NCBI GenBank assembly: GCA_937995335.1
Contig: CALKIH010000030.1
Span: 1 to 64,000 of the forward strand
DNA length: 64,000 nt
Reading direction: 5' to 3'
DNA from: UBA2357 sp002344625
GTDB lineage: Bacteria > Pseudomonadota > Gammaproteobacteria > Burkholderiales > Rhodocyclaceae
Shown here: positions 50,662 through 58,145 of the stretch, one piece after another
How the letters are laid out: each line of letters begins with the position of its first letter
Position numbering within the stretch: the first letter of the stretch is position 1
Notes under the pieces: model-generated
What the model was told of the DNA's origin: nothing
The model's input: the letters and a program-made list of their open reading frames with translations, nothing else
Database searches by the model: none
Made by a program: the position numbers and the translations under genes

Positions 50662-51729
50662 ATGCTTTATCGTGAAGCCGGCCAGTTCAAGGCCAGTTAC
50701 CAGGAAGACCAGCAGATCTTCCCGATTCGCCAGGACCGGGTGGGGATGGCGGTGGTGCTCGCCTTCTTCTTCGTCGCGGTGCCGCTGTTTGCGAACCAGT
50801 ACTGGCTGCAGGCGATCCTGATCCCGGTGCTGATCTTCTCGCTCGCGGCGATCGGCCTCAACATCCTGACCGGCTATGCCGGCCAACTGTCGCTCGGCTC
50901 GGCCGCGTTCATGGCGGTGGGCGCATTCGGCGCCTACAACTTCATGTTGCGCATCGACGGCATGCCCTTCCTGCTCGGCATCCTGCTGGGCGGCCTGTGC
51001 GCGGCGCTGGTCGGCGTCGCGTTCGGCCTGCCGTCGCTGCGGATCAAGGGTTTCTATCTCGCGGTGGCGACGCTCGCGGCGCAGTTCTTCATCGTCTGGG
51101 CGCTGGTCAAGTTCCCATGGTTCTCGAACTACTCTAGTTCGGGCGTGATCTCGGCGCAGCGGGTCGAGATTCTCGGCTACGCGTTCACGACCCCTGAATC
51201 CAAGTACCTGCTCACGTTGGCGATCGTGGCCGTGCTCGCGCTGGTCGCGAAGAACTTGGTGCGCAGCACTACCGGGCGGAGCTGGATGGCAGTGCGCGAC
51301 ATGGACGTGGCCGCGGAGGTGATCGGCATCCGGCCGATGCGGGCCAAGCTCTCGGCCTTTGCGGTGTCGTCGTTCTATTGTGGGGTGGCCGGGGCGCTGT
51401 ATGCCTATACTTATCTGGGCACGGTGGAGCCGGAAGGTTTCAGCCTGGATCTGTCGTTCAGGATACTGTTCATGATCATCATCGGGGGCGTTGGCTCGAT
51501 CCTGGGATCCTTCCTCGGCGCGGCCTTCATCGTGCTGTTGCCGATCTTCCTCAACGTTGCGATGCACTCGGTGTTTGGCAGCGCGATGCCTGCAGGACTG
51601 GGTTCCAACCTCGAGCTGATCATCTTCGGCGGCCTGATCATTTTCTTCCTGATCGTCGAACCGCACGGGCTTGCGCGCCTGTGGCAACTGGGCAAGGACA
51701 AGCTGCGGTTGTGGCCCTTCCCGCACTGA
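50662..51729 (+). CDS. Branched-chain-amino-acid-type ABC permease (LivM-like)
   Basis: A 355-residue permease with a ~35-residue cytoplasmic N-terminal extension (MLYREAGQFKASYQEDQQIF). ILTGYAGQLSLGSAAFMAVGAFGAYNFML is the LivM signature, and TGRSWMAVRDMDVAAEVIGIRPMRAKLSAFAVS is the coupling loop (about 208-240). It pairs with the LivH-like subunit. GGAGACA precedes the ATG at 50662. Confidence 0.93.
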   Translation: MLYREAGQFKASYQEDQQIFPIRQDRVGMAVVLAFFFVAVPLFANQYWLQAILIPVLIFSLAAIGLNILTGYAGQLSLGSAAFMAVGAFGAYNFMLRIDGMPFLLGILLGGLCAALVGVAFGLPSLRIKGFYLAVATLAAQFFIVWALVKFPWFSNYSSSGVISAQRVEILGYAFTTPESKYLLTLAIVAVLALVAKNLVRSTTGRSWMAVRDMDVAAEVIGIRPMRAKLSAFAVSSFYCGVAGALYAYTYLGTVEPEGFSLDLSFRILFMIIIGGVGSILGSFLGAAFIVLLPIFLNVAMHSVFGSAMPAGLGSNLELIIFGGLIIFFLIVEPHGLARLWQLGKDKLRLWPFPH

Positions 51730-51809
51730 GCGCGTCCGGCGCCGGGACCAGCGGCCCGCGCCCGCGCGGCAACACGTCGTAGCACACACTAAAGAGAGGA
51801 GACACTCAC

Positions 51810-53132
51810 ATGAAACTGAAACAAACCGCACTCATCGGCGCCACCATCGCCGGCCTGCTCGCCACCGGTTACGCCGCGGCGCAGGAGCAGTTCATCGGCC
51901 TGCCGAGCTATCGCGTCGGCCCCTTCGGTTCGAACGGCGCCTCGCTGTACGGTGGCTGGATCGACTACATGGCCATGGTCAACGCCCGTGACGGTGGCGT
52001 CAACGGCGTCAAGCTGACCTGGGAGGAATGCGAAACCGAGTACAACAACGCGCGTGGCGTCGAGTGCTACGAACGCCTGAAGAACAAGGGCCCCACCGGC
52101 AACACCGTGTTCCAGCCGCTGTCGACCGGCATCACGTACTCGGTGCTTGAAAAGGTCGCGCAGGACAAGATCCCGATGGTCACGATCGGCTATGGCCGCA
52201 CCGATGCGGCGGACGGCAGCGTGTTCCCGTGGGTGTTCCCGATGATCACGACCTACTGGTCGCAGGCCTCGGCGATCGTGAACTACATCGGCGAGAAAGT
52301 GGGGGGCATGGAGAATCTAAAGGGCAAGCGGATCGCCCTGCTGTTCCACGATTCGGCCTACGGTAAGGAGTCGCACGCGATCATCGACAAGCTGGCCGAG
52401 AAGCATGGCTTCGAGGTGCAGAAGATCGCGGTTGCCAACCCGGGCAACGAGCAGCAGGCGCAATGGTTGCAGATCCGCCAGTCCAAGCCTGATTACGTGA
52501 TCCTGTGGGGCTGGGGGGTGATGAATGCCACCGCGCTGCGCACCGCGGCTCGGACCGGTTATTCGCGCGACAAGATCGTCGGGGTGTGGTGGTCGGGGTC
52601 GGAGGAGGACACGATTCCCGCCGGTGATGCGGCCAAGGGCTACGTCGCCGCCGGTTTCAACGTCGCCGGTGTCGACTACCCGGTGATCAAGGACATCCAG
52701 ACCCATGTCTATGCCAAGAACGCCGGCAACCTCGAAGACAAGAGCCGGGTCGGCAGCGTGCTCTACAACCGTGGCGTGGTGCACGGCATCATCACCGTCG
52801 AGGCGATCCGCAAGGCACAGGAGAAATTTGGCGGAGGCAAGCCGTTGACTGGCGAGCAGGTGCGCTGGGGTTTCGAAAACCTCGACCTGGACAGCGCGAA
52901 GCTGGAAGCGCTTGGTGCGGCCGGCTTCATGCCCGACCTCAAGATCACCTGCGCCGACCACGAAGGCGGTGGCAAGGTCAAGTTCCAACAGTGGGATGGG
53001 GCCAAGTGGACGGTGGTGAGCGACTGGGTCGAGGCCGACCGGCCGCTGGTGCGCGGCATGATCGAGGAGTCGGCGGCCGCATACGCCAAGGAGAAGGGCA
53101 TTACCCCGCGTGATTGCGCAGCGGAGTCGTAA
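51810..53132 (+). CDS. Periplasmic branched-chain-amino-acid-type binding protein
   Basis: A 440-residue Peripla_BP_6-type binding protein with signal peptide MKLKQTALIGATIAGLLATGYAAA. It differs from classic LivK in its start, QEQFIGLPSYRVGPFGSNGASLYGGWIDYMAMVNARDGGVNG, which has an aromatic-rich loop. ALLFHDSAYGKESHAIIDKLAEKHGF and the VWWSGSEEDTIPAGDAAKGYVAAGF block follow. Such proteins are regularly found beside acyl-CoA ligases and are thought to bind organic or aromatic acids. AGAGAGGAG lies before ATG 51810. A stem-loop follows its stop. Confidence 0.92.
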   Translation: MKLKQTALIGATIAGLLATGYAAAQEQFIGLPSYRVGPFGSNGASLYGGWIDYMAMVNARDGGVNGVKLTWEECETEYNNARGVECYERLKNKGPTGNTVFQPLSTGITYSVLEKVAQDKIPMVTIGYGRTDAADGSVFPWVFPMITTYWSQASAIVNYIGEKVGGMENLKGKRIALLFHDSAYGKESHAIIDKLAEKHGFEVQKIAVANPGNEQQAQWLQIRQSKPDYVILWGWGVMNATALRTAARTGYSRDKIVGVWWSGSEEDTIPAGDAAKGYVAAGFNVAGVDYPVIKDIQTHVYAKNAGNLEDKSRVGSVLYNRGVVHGIITVEAIRKAQEKFGGGKPLTGEQVRWGFENLDLDSAKLEALGAAGFMPDLKITCADHEGGGKVKFQQWDGAKWTVVSDWVEADRPLVRGMIEESAAAYAKEKGITPRDCAAES

Positions 53133-53146
53133 TTTCCGCAGGGGCC

Positions 53147-53169
53147 GCCGGACCCGGGTTGGGTCCGGC
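53147..53169 (+). terminator. Intercistronic hairpin after the binding-protein gene
   Basis: GCCGGACCC-GGGTT-GGGTCCGGC, a perfect 9-bp stem 14 bases after the stop of the second Liv-type binding protein, without a T tract. It is the third such hairpin placed directly after a binding-protein gene in this window. Confidence 0.55.
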
Positions 53170-53260
53170 GCGAATCACGAACCGGCGGCCGCTGTGTAGC
53201 CGGTGCAGACCCTCCGCCGGCATGGCCGGAGAGGCGGAATGGAGAGACGAGGCGAGAACC

Positions 53261-54100
53261 ATGACCAACGCAGCCACTGCGGACGCCACTGCCAGCACGG
53301 CGCCCTACCTCAGCATCAACAACGTGGAGGTGATCTACGATCACGTCATCCTAGTGCTCAAGGGCGTGTCCTTGCAGGTCGAGAAGGGCAGCATCGTGGC
53401 ACTGCTCGGTGCCAATGGTGCAGGGAAGTCGACCACCTTGAAGTCGATCTCGAACCTGCTCGGTGCGGAGCGTGGCGACGTGACCAAGGGCAGCATCGAG
53501 TTCAAGGGGCAGCGCGTCGACCAGATGACACCGAATGATCTCGTCAGGCGTGGCGTGATCCAGGTGATGGAAGGCCGGCATTGTTTCGGCCATCTCACCA
53601 TCGAGGAAAACCTTCTGACCGGCGCTTATACGCGCAGCATCTCGCGGGCCGAACTCAAGGACAGTCTCGAGAAGGTTTATCACTACTTCCCGCGCTTGAA
53701 GACGCGTCGCACTTCGCAGGCCGGCTACACCTCGGGCGGCGAGCAGCAGATGTGCGCGATCGGCCGGGCTCTGATGGCCAAACCCGAGATGATCCTGCTC
53801 GACGAGCCGTCGATGGGACTTGCGCCGCAGATCGTCGAAGAGATCTTCGAGATTGTGAAGGATCTCAATGCCAAGGAGCAAGTCAGCTTTCTCCTGGCCG
53901 AACAGAACACCATGGTCGCGCTGCGCTACGCCGATTTTGGCTACATCCTGGAGAACGGGCGCATCGTGATGGAGGGCGATGCGCACTACCTCTCCACCAA
54001 CGAGGACGTCAAGGAGTTTTATCTGGGTCTTTCGAGTGAGGGGCGCAAGAGTTTCCGCGACGTCAAACACTACCGCCGCCGCAAGCGCTGGTTGTCGTGA
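53261..54100 (+). CDS. Branched-chain-amino-acid-type ABC ATPase (LivF-like)
   Basis: A 279-residue ATPase. An N-terminal Ala/Thr-rich extension (about 20 residues) precedes YLSINNVEVIYDHVILVLKGVSLQVEKGS. Walker A GANGAGKSTT, signature-like TSGGEQQMCAIGRAL and Walker B MILLDEPSMGLAP are intact. A basic tail beyond the usual end (EGRKSFRDVKHYRRRKRWLS) is typical of LivF proteins from acyl-CoA-ligase-linked clusters. ATG 53261 was preferred over the open frame to 53114. Confidence 0.93.
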   Translation: MTNAATADATASTAPYLSINNVEVIYDHVILVLKGVSLQVEKGSIVALLGANGAGKSTTLKSISNLLGAERGDVTKGSIEFKGQRVDQMTPNDLVRRGVIQVMEGRHCFGHLTIEENLLTGAYTRSISRAELKDSLEKVYHYFPRLKTRRTSQAGYTSGGEQQMCAIGRALMAKPEMILLDEPSMGLAPQIVEEIFEIVKDLNAKEQVSFLLAEQNTMVALRYADFGYILENGRIVMEGDAHYLSTNEDVKEFYLGLSSEGRKSFRDVKHYRRRKRWLS

Positions 54101-54112
54101 GCGGGGGCGATC

Positions 54113-55348
54113 ATGGCATTCTATGACGATGGAGAGCAGCGTGACCCGGTTGCGCGGGAGCGCGAGTTGCTCGCCCGCCTGCCGGAGCAGATCGCCCATG
54201 CGAAAGCCAGGGCGCCGGCGTTCGCACGTTTGCTGGGTGACATCGATGCGGTCGCGGTGAATTCCCGCGAGGCGCTCGCCCGTCTGCCGGTGACGCGCAA
54301 GTCCGAACTGCTCGAGTTGCAGAAGGCGGCGCGGCCGTTCGGTGGCTTCGCCGCGGCGCGCTGGGGGGCCGGGTGCCGACGGGTATTTGCGTCGCCGGGA
54401 CCCCTGTACGAACCGGAAGGTGCGCGGCTCGACTACTATCGTCTGGCACGGGCACTGTATGCCGCAGGGTTTCGCGAGGGCGACCTGGTACACAACACCT
54501 TTTCGTACCATTTCACGCCGGCTGGATCGATGATGGAAACGGCGGCGCATGCGCTCGGCTGCACCGTTTTTCCCGCCGGGGTCGGGCAGACCGAGCAGCA
54601 GGTCGCGGCCGTCGCCGACCTCAAACCGAACGCCTACGTCGGCACGCCGTCGTTCCTGCGCATCATCCTCGACAAGGCGCAGGAGCTCGGCGTGACGCCG
54701 AGCTTCACCAAGGCCTTCGTCTCCGGCGAGGCGTTTCCGCCTAGTCTGCGCGAAGCGTTCGCGGCGAGCGGCATCAGCGCCTCGCAGGCCTACGCGACGG
54801 CGGACATCGGCCTGATTGCCTACGAGACCCCCGCCCGTGAAGGCATGGTGCTCGATGAAGACATTCTGCTGGAGATCGTCCGACCCGGCACCGGCGATCC
54901 GGTGGCGGTGGGCGAGGTCGGCGAGGTCGTCGTCACGACTTTCAATCCGGATTACCCGTTGATCCGCTTCGGTACCGGCGATCTCTCCGCGATCCTGCCC
55001 GGCGCCTCGCCTTGCGGCCGCACCAATGTGCGGATAAAGGGTTGGATGGGTCGGGCCGACCAGACTACCAAGGTCAAGGGCATGTTCGTGCACCCCGGGC
55101 AGATTGCCGAGGTGGTGCGCAGGCACCCCGAGATCCGGCGGGCTCGCCTGGTGGTCGACAACCCCGACATGAACGACCGCATGACGCTCCATTGCGAGCT
55201 CATGACCGAAGGAGGGGGGGCGCTGGCGGGCGCGATCGCCGCCAGCATGCGCGAACTCACCAAGCTGCGGGGTGAGGTGGTGTTCAGCGATTCCGGGGCG
55301 CTCGCGAACGACGGCAAGGTGATCGATGATGTCCGCAAATACGAATGA
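54113..55348 (+). CDS. Phenylacetate-CoA ligase-like (PaaK family) protein
   Basis: A 411-residue adenylate-forming-family protein, 12 bases after the LivF-like gene. The PaaK pattern is visible in LPVTRKSELLELQKAARPFGGFAA, HNTFSYHFTPAGSMMETAAHALG, and the second-half motifs YATADIGLIAYETPAREGMVLDEDILLEIVRPGTG, YPLIRFGTGDLSAIL and GRADQTTKVKGMFVHPGQIAEV. The usual SSGTTGKP P-loop is missing, replaced by FASPGPLYEPEG. This is seen in a distinct subgroup, so the ligase activity is uncertain. It may activate aromatic or other acids, or act in another way on the CoA ester made by the first ligase. Confidence 0.85.
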   Translation: MAFYDDGEQRDPVARERELLARLPEQIAHAKARAPAFARLLGDIDAVAVNSREALARLPVTRKSELLELQKAARPFGGFAAARWGAGCRRVFASPGPLYEPEGARLDYYRLARALYAAGFREGDLVHNTFSYHFTPAGSMMETAAHALGCTVFPAGVGQTEQQVAAVADLKPNAYVGTPSFLRIILDKAQELGVTPSFTKAFVSGEAFPPSLREAFAASGISASQAYATADIGLIAYETPAREGMVLDEDILLEIVRPGTGDPVAVGEVGEVVVTTFNPDYPLIRFGTGDLSAILPGASPCGRTNVRIKGWMGRADQTTKVKGMFVHPGQIAEVVRRHPEIRRARLVVDNPDMNDRMTLHCELMTEGGGALAGAIAASMRELTKLRGEVVFSDSGALANDGKVIDDVRKYE

Positions 55349-55390
55349 ACGTGGCGCGTGCGTCGGTTGCCCTAACCGCGAGGTGAATCA

Positions 55391-56563
55391 ATGAGCGGGC
55401 GCGGGCAGCCCCTCGCGGGGGTACGCGTACTGGATCTGACGCGCCTGCTGCCGGGCCCGCTCGCCACCCAGCATCTGGCCGACCAGGGGGCCGAAGTCAT
55501 CAAGGTCGAAGACACCGGCGCGGGCGACTACGCTCGCAGCATGGGTGCCATGGCCGGTGGCAGCAGCTTCTTCTACCAGATCGTCAATCGCAACAAGAAG
55601 AGCTTGCGCCTGGACCTGAAGCACCCGCGCGGACACGAGATCCTGATGCGACTCATCGAGGGGGCCGATGTCCTGGTCGAGGGCTTCAGGCCGGGCGTCA
55701 TGGACAAGCTGGGGCTGGGATACGCAGCCGCAGAGGCGCGCAATCCGCGCCTGGTGTACTGCAGCATCAGCGGCTATGGGCAGACCGGGCCGTACGCGCT
55801 GCGCGCCGGCCACGACATCAACTACATCGGCTATGCCGGCGTGCTCGATCAGATCGGCGCTGCCGGCGGTGCACCGGCGATTCCGAACCTGCAGATCGGC
55901 GATCTGCTCGGCGGCACCATGAGTGCGGTGGCCGGCATGATGGTTGTGCTGTTCGATGCGCGGCGAAGCGGGCAGGGGCGCCATGTCGACATCGCGATGA
56001 CCGATGCAGTGCTCGCGCATGCGATCTTCCCGATGGTCGAGGTACTGGCCAATGGAGGGGTACAGCCGCGTGGCGAGGACTTGCTGACCGGCGGGGTGCC
56101 GTGCTACGGCGTCTATGAGACCGCGGACGGCCGCCACATGGCGGTCGGCGCGCTGGAAGAGAAGTTCTGGCATCTGGTTTGCGACACGCTCGGACGGCCC
56201 GACTTGAAGCCCTGCCATCTCGAGCGCGGCGAGCGTGCTGCGGTTGCGCGTGCCGAACTGGCGGCCTTGTTCCGGAGCCGGAACCAGGCCGACTGGGTGG
56301 CGCTCTTCGATCGGGTCGATTGCTGCGTCACGCCGGTGTTGAGGCTCGAGGAGTCGTTGGTCGATCCGCACATCGTCGCGCGCAAGATGGTCATCGAAGT
56401 GGATGGCGTGCGCCAGTTCGCATCCCCGATCGGCTTGCAGGGCGACGCCTGCCGCGCGGCCACGCCCGCGCCAGCGGTGGGGGCCGACACGGATGAGCTG
56501 CTGAGCGAGCTGGGTTTCGATCCGCCTGCCATCGAGGCACTCCGGCGCGAAGGGGTCGTCTGA
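55391..56563 (+). CDS. CaiB/BaiF family protein, alpha-methylacyl-CoA racemase-like
   Basis: A 390-residue class III CoA-transferase-superfamily protein. LAGVRVLDLTRLLPGPLATQHLADQGAEVIKVE is the Rossmann start. GHDINYIGYAGVL with His141 and IGDLLGGTM with Asp171 match the His126/Asp156 pair of alpha-methylacyl-CoA racemases, including their 30-residue spacing, so racemase rather than CoA transferase is favoured. It would epimerise 2-methyl-branched acyl-CoAs so that beta-oxidation can proceed, which fits the acyl-CoA context and IcmF. It lies 42 bases after the PaaK-like gene and probably ends the operon. Confidence 0.85.
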   Translation: MSGRGQPLAGVRVLDLTRLLPGPLATQHLADQGAEVIKVEDTGAGDYARSMGAMAGGSSFFYQIVNRNKKSLRLDLKHPRGHEILMRLIEGADVLVEGFRPGVMDKLGLGYAAAEARNPRLVYCSISGYGQTGPYALRAGHDINYIGYAGVLDQIGAAGGAPAIPNLQIGDLLGGTMSAVAGMMVVLFDARRSGQGRHVDIAMTDAVLAHAIFPMVEVLANGGVQPRGEDLLTGGVPCYGVYETADGRHMAVGALEEKFWHLVCDTLGRPDLKPCHLERGERAAVARAELAALFRSRNQADWVALFDRVDCCVTPVLRLEESLVDPHIVARKMVIEVDGVRQFASPIGLQGDACRAATPAPAVGADTDELLSELGFDPPAIEALRREGVV

Positions 56564-56664
56564 GCGGGGTATCCCGCCGGTATGGCCCATGGGCGAGGCG
56601 GTGCCACGGTGCCGGCGAGGTGTGGCGTTGCGTCTCGTGCGCCGGCAGGTAGTATGCTGTGCCC

Positions 56665-57570
56665 ATGCAAAGCCTCTATCTGCTCCTGCCGGATTTTTCG
56701 CTGATTCTCGTCGGCATCGTCCTGCGCCATTACCTGCTCGAGGACGAACGTTTCTGGGGCGGTGTCGAAAAACTGGTTTATTTCGTGCTCTTTCCGGCGT
56801 TGCTGTTCAGGGCGCTCGCCAGCCTCAGCATCGAGCCGCTGGCGGCCGTGCCGCTGGTCGTCGGAGCGCTCGGCGTACTCGGCGCGGGGTTCGTGCTGGG
56901 TTTGCTTGCGCGCCGGCTGATGGGTTTGAGCGCGATGGGCTTCGCGTCGCGCTTGCAATGTGCGTACCGATTCAATACCTACATCGGCATGGCGGTGGCC
57001 GGCAGTCTGCACGGCGCGGCCGGCATGGCCCTGATGGGCGGGGTGTGCGGTGCGATGGTGCCTTTTGCCAACGTCATGGCCGTCGGGTCGATGGTGCGGC
57101 ACGGACAGGGGGGCATGGTGCGCGAGCTGTTGCGCAATCCGCTGGTGATCGCGACGCTTGCGGGGCTTGCCTTCAATCTCTCGGGGTTCAGGCTCGCGGT
57201 GCCGGTCGATGCCTTCCTGACCCGGCTTGGCGATGCCGCGATCGCACTGGGCCTGCTCGCGGTCGGCGCCGCGCTGCGCTGGGGGCGCAGCGACGGCAGC
57301 ATGCTGGGTGCCACATGGTTGGTCACGGTCAAGCTGATGCTCCTGCCGGCCGTCGCCTGGGTATTCGGCCGCCAATTGGGGGTCGACGGCGTCGCATTCG
57401 ATGTGCTGGTGCTGTTCGCTGCGCTGCCCTCGGCAAGCTCGGCCTACATCTTGGCGATGCGCCTGGGGGGCGATGGGCCCGGTGTGGCGTGGTTGATCTC
57501 CGCCACCACGCTGCTGGCCGTGCCGTCGCTGACGCTCTGGATCCATTTGTTGGGCAAGGCCGGCAGCTGA
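56665..57570 (+). CDS. AEC-family transporter (auxin efflux carrier-like)
   Basis: A 301-residue membrane protein with about ten helices in two halves, as in bacterial AEC permeases such as MleP and MdcF. Helix 1 is SLYLLLPDFSLILVGIVLRHYLL; the conserved break motifs are VYFVLFPALLFRALASL (about 40-56) and CAYRFNTYIGMAVAGSL (about 98-114); the C-terminal half has LFAALPSASSAYILAMRLGGDG. It probably exports or takes up a small organic acid. ATG 56665 was chosen; the frame allows GTG 56659. It may be a tail of the acyl-CoA operon (101-base gap) or its own unit. Confidence 0.88.
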   Translation: MQSLYLLLPDFSLILVGIVLRHYLLEDERFWGGVEKLVYFVLFPALLFRALASLSIEPLAAVPLVVGALGVLGAGFVLGLLARRLMGLSAMGFASRLQCAYRFNTYIGMAVAGSLHGAAGMALMGGVCGAMVPFANVMAVGSMVRHGQGGMVRELLRNPLVIATLAGLAFNLSGFRLAVPVDAFLTRLGDAAIALGLLAVGAALRWGRSDGSMLGATWLVTVKLMLLPAVAWVFGRQLGVDGVAFDVLVLFAALPSASSAYILAMRLGGDGPGVAWLISATTLLAVPSLTLWIHLLGKAGS

Positions 57571-57589
57571 TGCCGCGCGGCGCCCGGGC

Positions 57590-58024
57590 TTATTTGTCGC
57601 CGGTCGCGGCAGGTTTGCGCACGGCGCGCGCGCGCGCCTTGCTCTCGTCGGTTGCGCTTTCCCGATCACCGCCGCCGGCCGCCTGTTGGCCGGCCATGAA
57701 GTTCCATGGCCACATCGCGGCCTGGGCGAACGGGTTGGCTTCGCTGCCTGCCGGTGCCGCCGCCTTGCCGTCGGCCGGTTGCTGGCTCATCGCCTTGACC
57801 GCGGCGAGTGCCGCACGCTGCATTTCGAGGCCCTGTATGGTCATCTGCAGCATGCTGGTGTTCATCTTGAGCCAGTTTTCGACAGCCTTCATGTCGGTGA
57901 TGCGCTTGTCGAGTTCGTCGATGTCGAGGGTTGGTGCAACCATGCCCGGCAGGGAAAAGCCCATGTTGTTCCACATGCCCCGCACGAAGTCGAGTGGGTC
58001 ATTGGCGGATTTATCCTGTGTCAT
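57590..58024 (-). CDS. phaM: PhaM-type polyhydroxyalkanoate granule protein
   Basis: A 144-residue protein matching PhaM, which in Ralstonia eutropha activates PHA synthase and tethers PHB granules to DNA. The conserved core is NDPLDFVRGMWNNMGFSLPGM, then LDIDELDKRITDMKAVENWLKMNTSMLQMTIQGLEMQRAALAAVK (about 35-80). The C-terminus is Ala/Gln-rich with a short basic tail (KARARAVRKPAA) that is weaker than the long PAKKA tail of Ralstonia. ATG 58024 has GGGAG seven bases upstream; the longer frame to 58063 begins inside the probable -10 box. No phaC/phaP genes are adjacent. It faces the AEC gene tail to tail. Confidence 0.85.
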   Translation of the reverse strand: MTQDKSANDPLDFVRGMWNNMGFSLPGMVAPTLDIDELDKRITDMKAVENWLKMNTSMLQMTIQGLEMQRAALAAVKAMSQQPADGKAAAPAGSEANPFAQAAMWPWNFMAGQQAAGGGDRESATDESKARARAVRKPAATGDK

Positions 58025-58061
58025 GCTTGCGTCTCCCGGTCCATGTTGATCAAGCTTCATC

Positions 58062-58067
58062 ATAATA
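58062..58067 (-). promoter_or_regulatory. Probable -10 box of phaM
   Basis: TATTAT on the minus strand, 38 bases before the phaM ATG, in an otherwise G+C-rich gap. No strong -35 is visible. It makes the upstream ATG at 58063 an unlikely start. Confidence 0.4.
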
Positions 58068-58145
58068 CGGAACAGGTTCCCGTGCCGATGTTGCGGTCAT
58101 TTCGGGTTTGCCACCCGCCATTCCGTCGACGGGCGGATCCATGCT

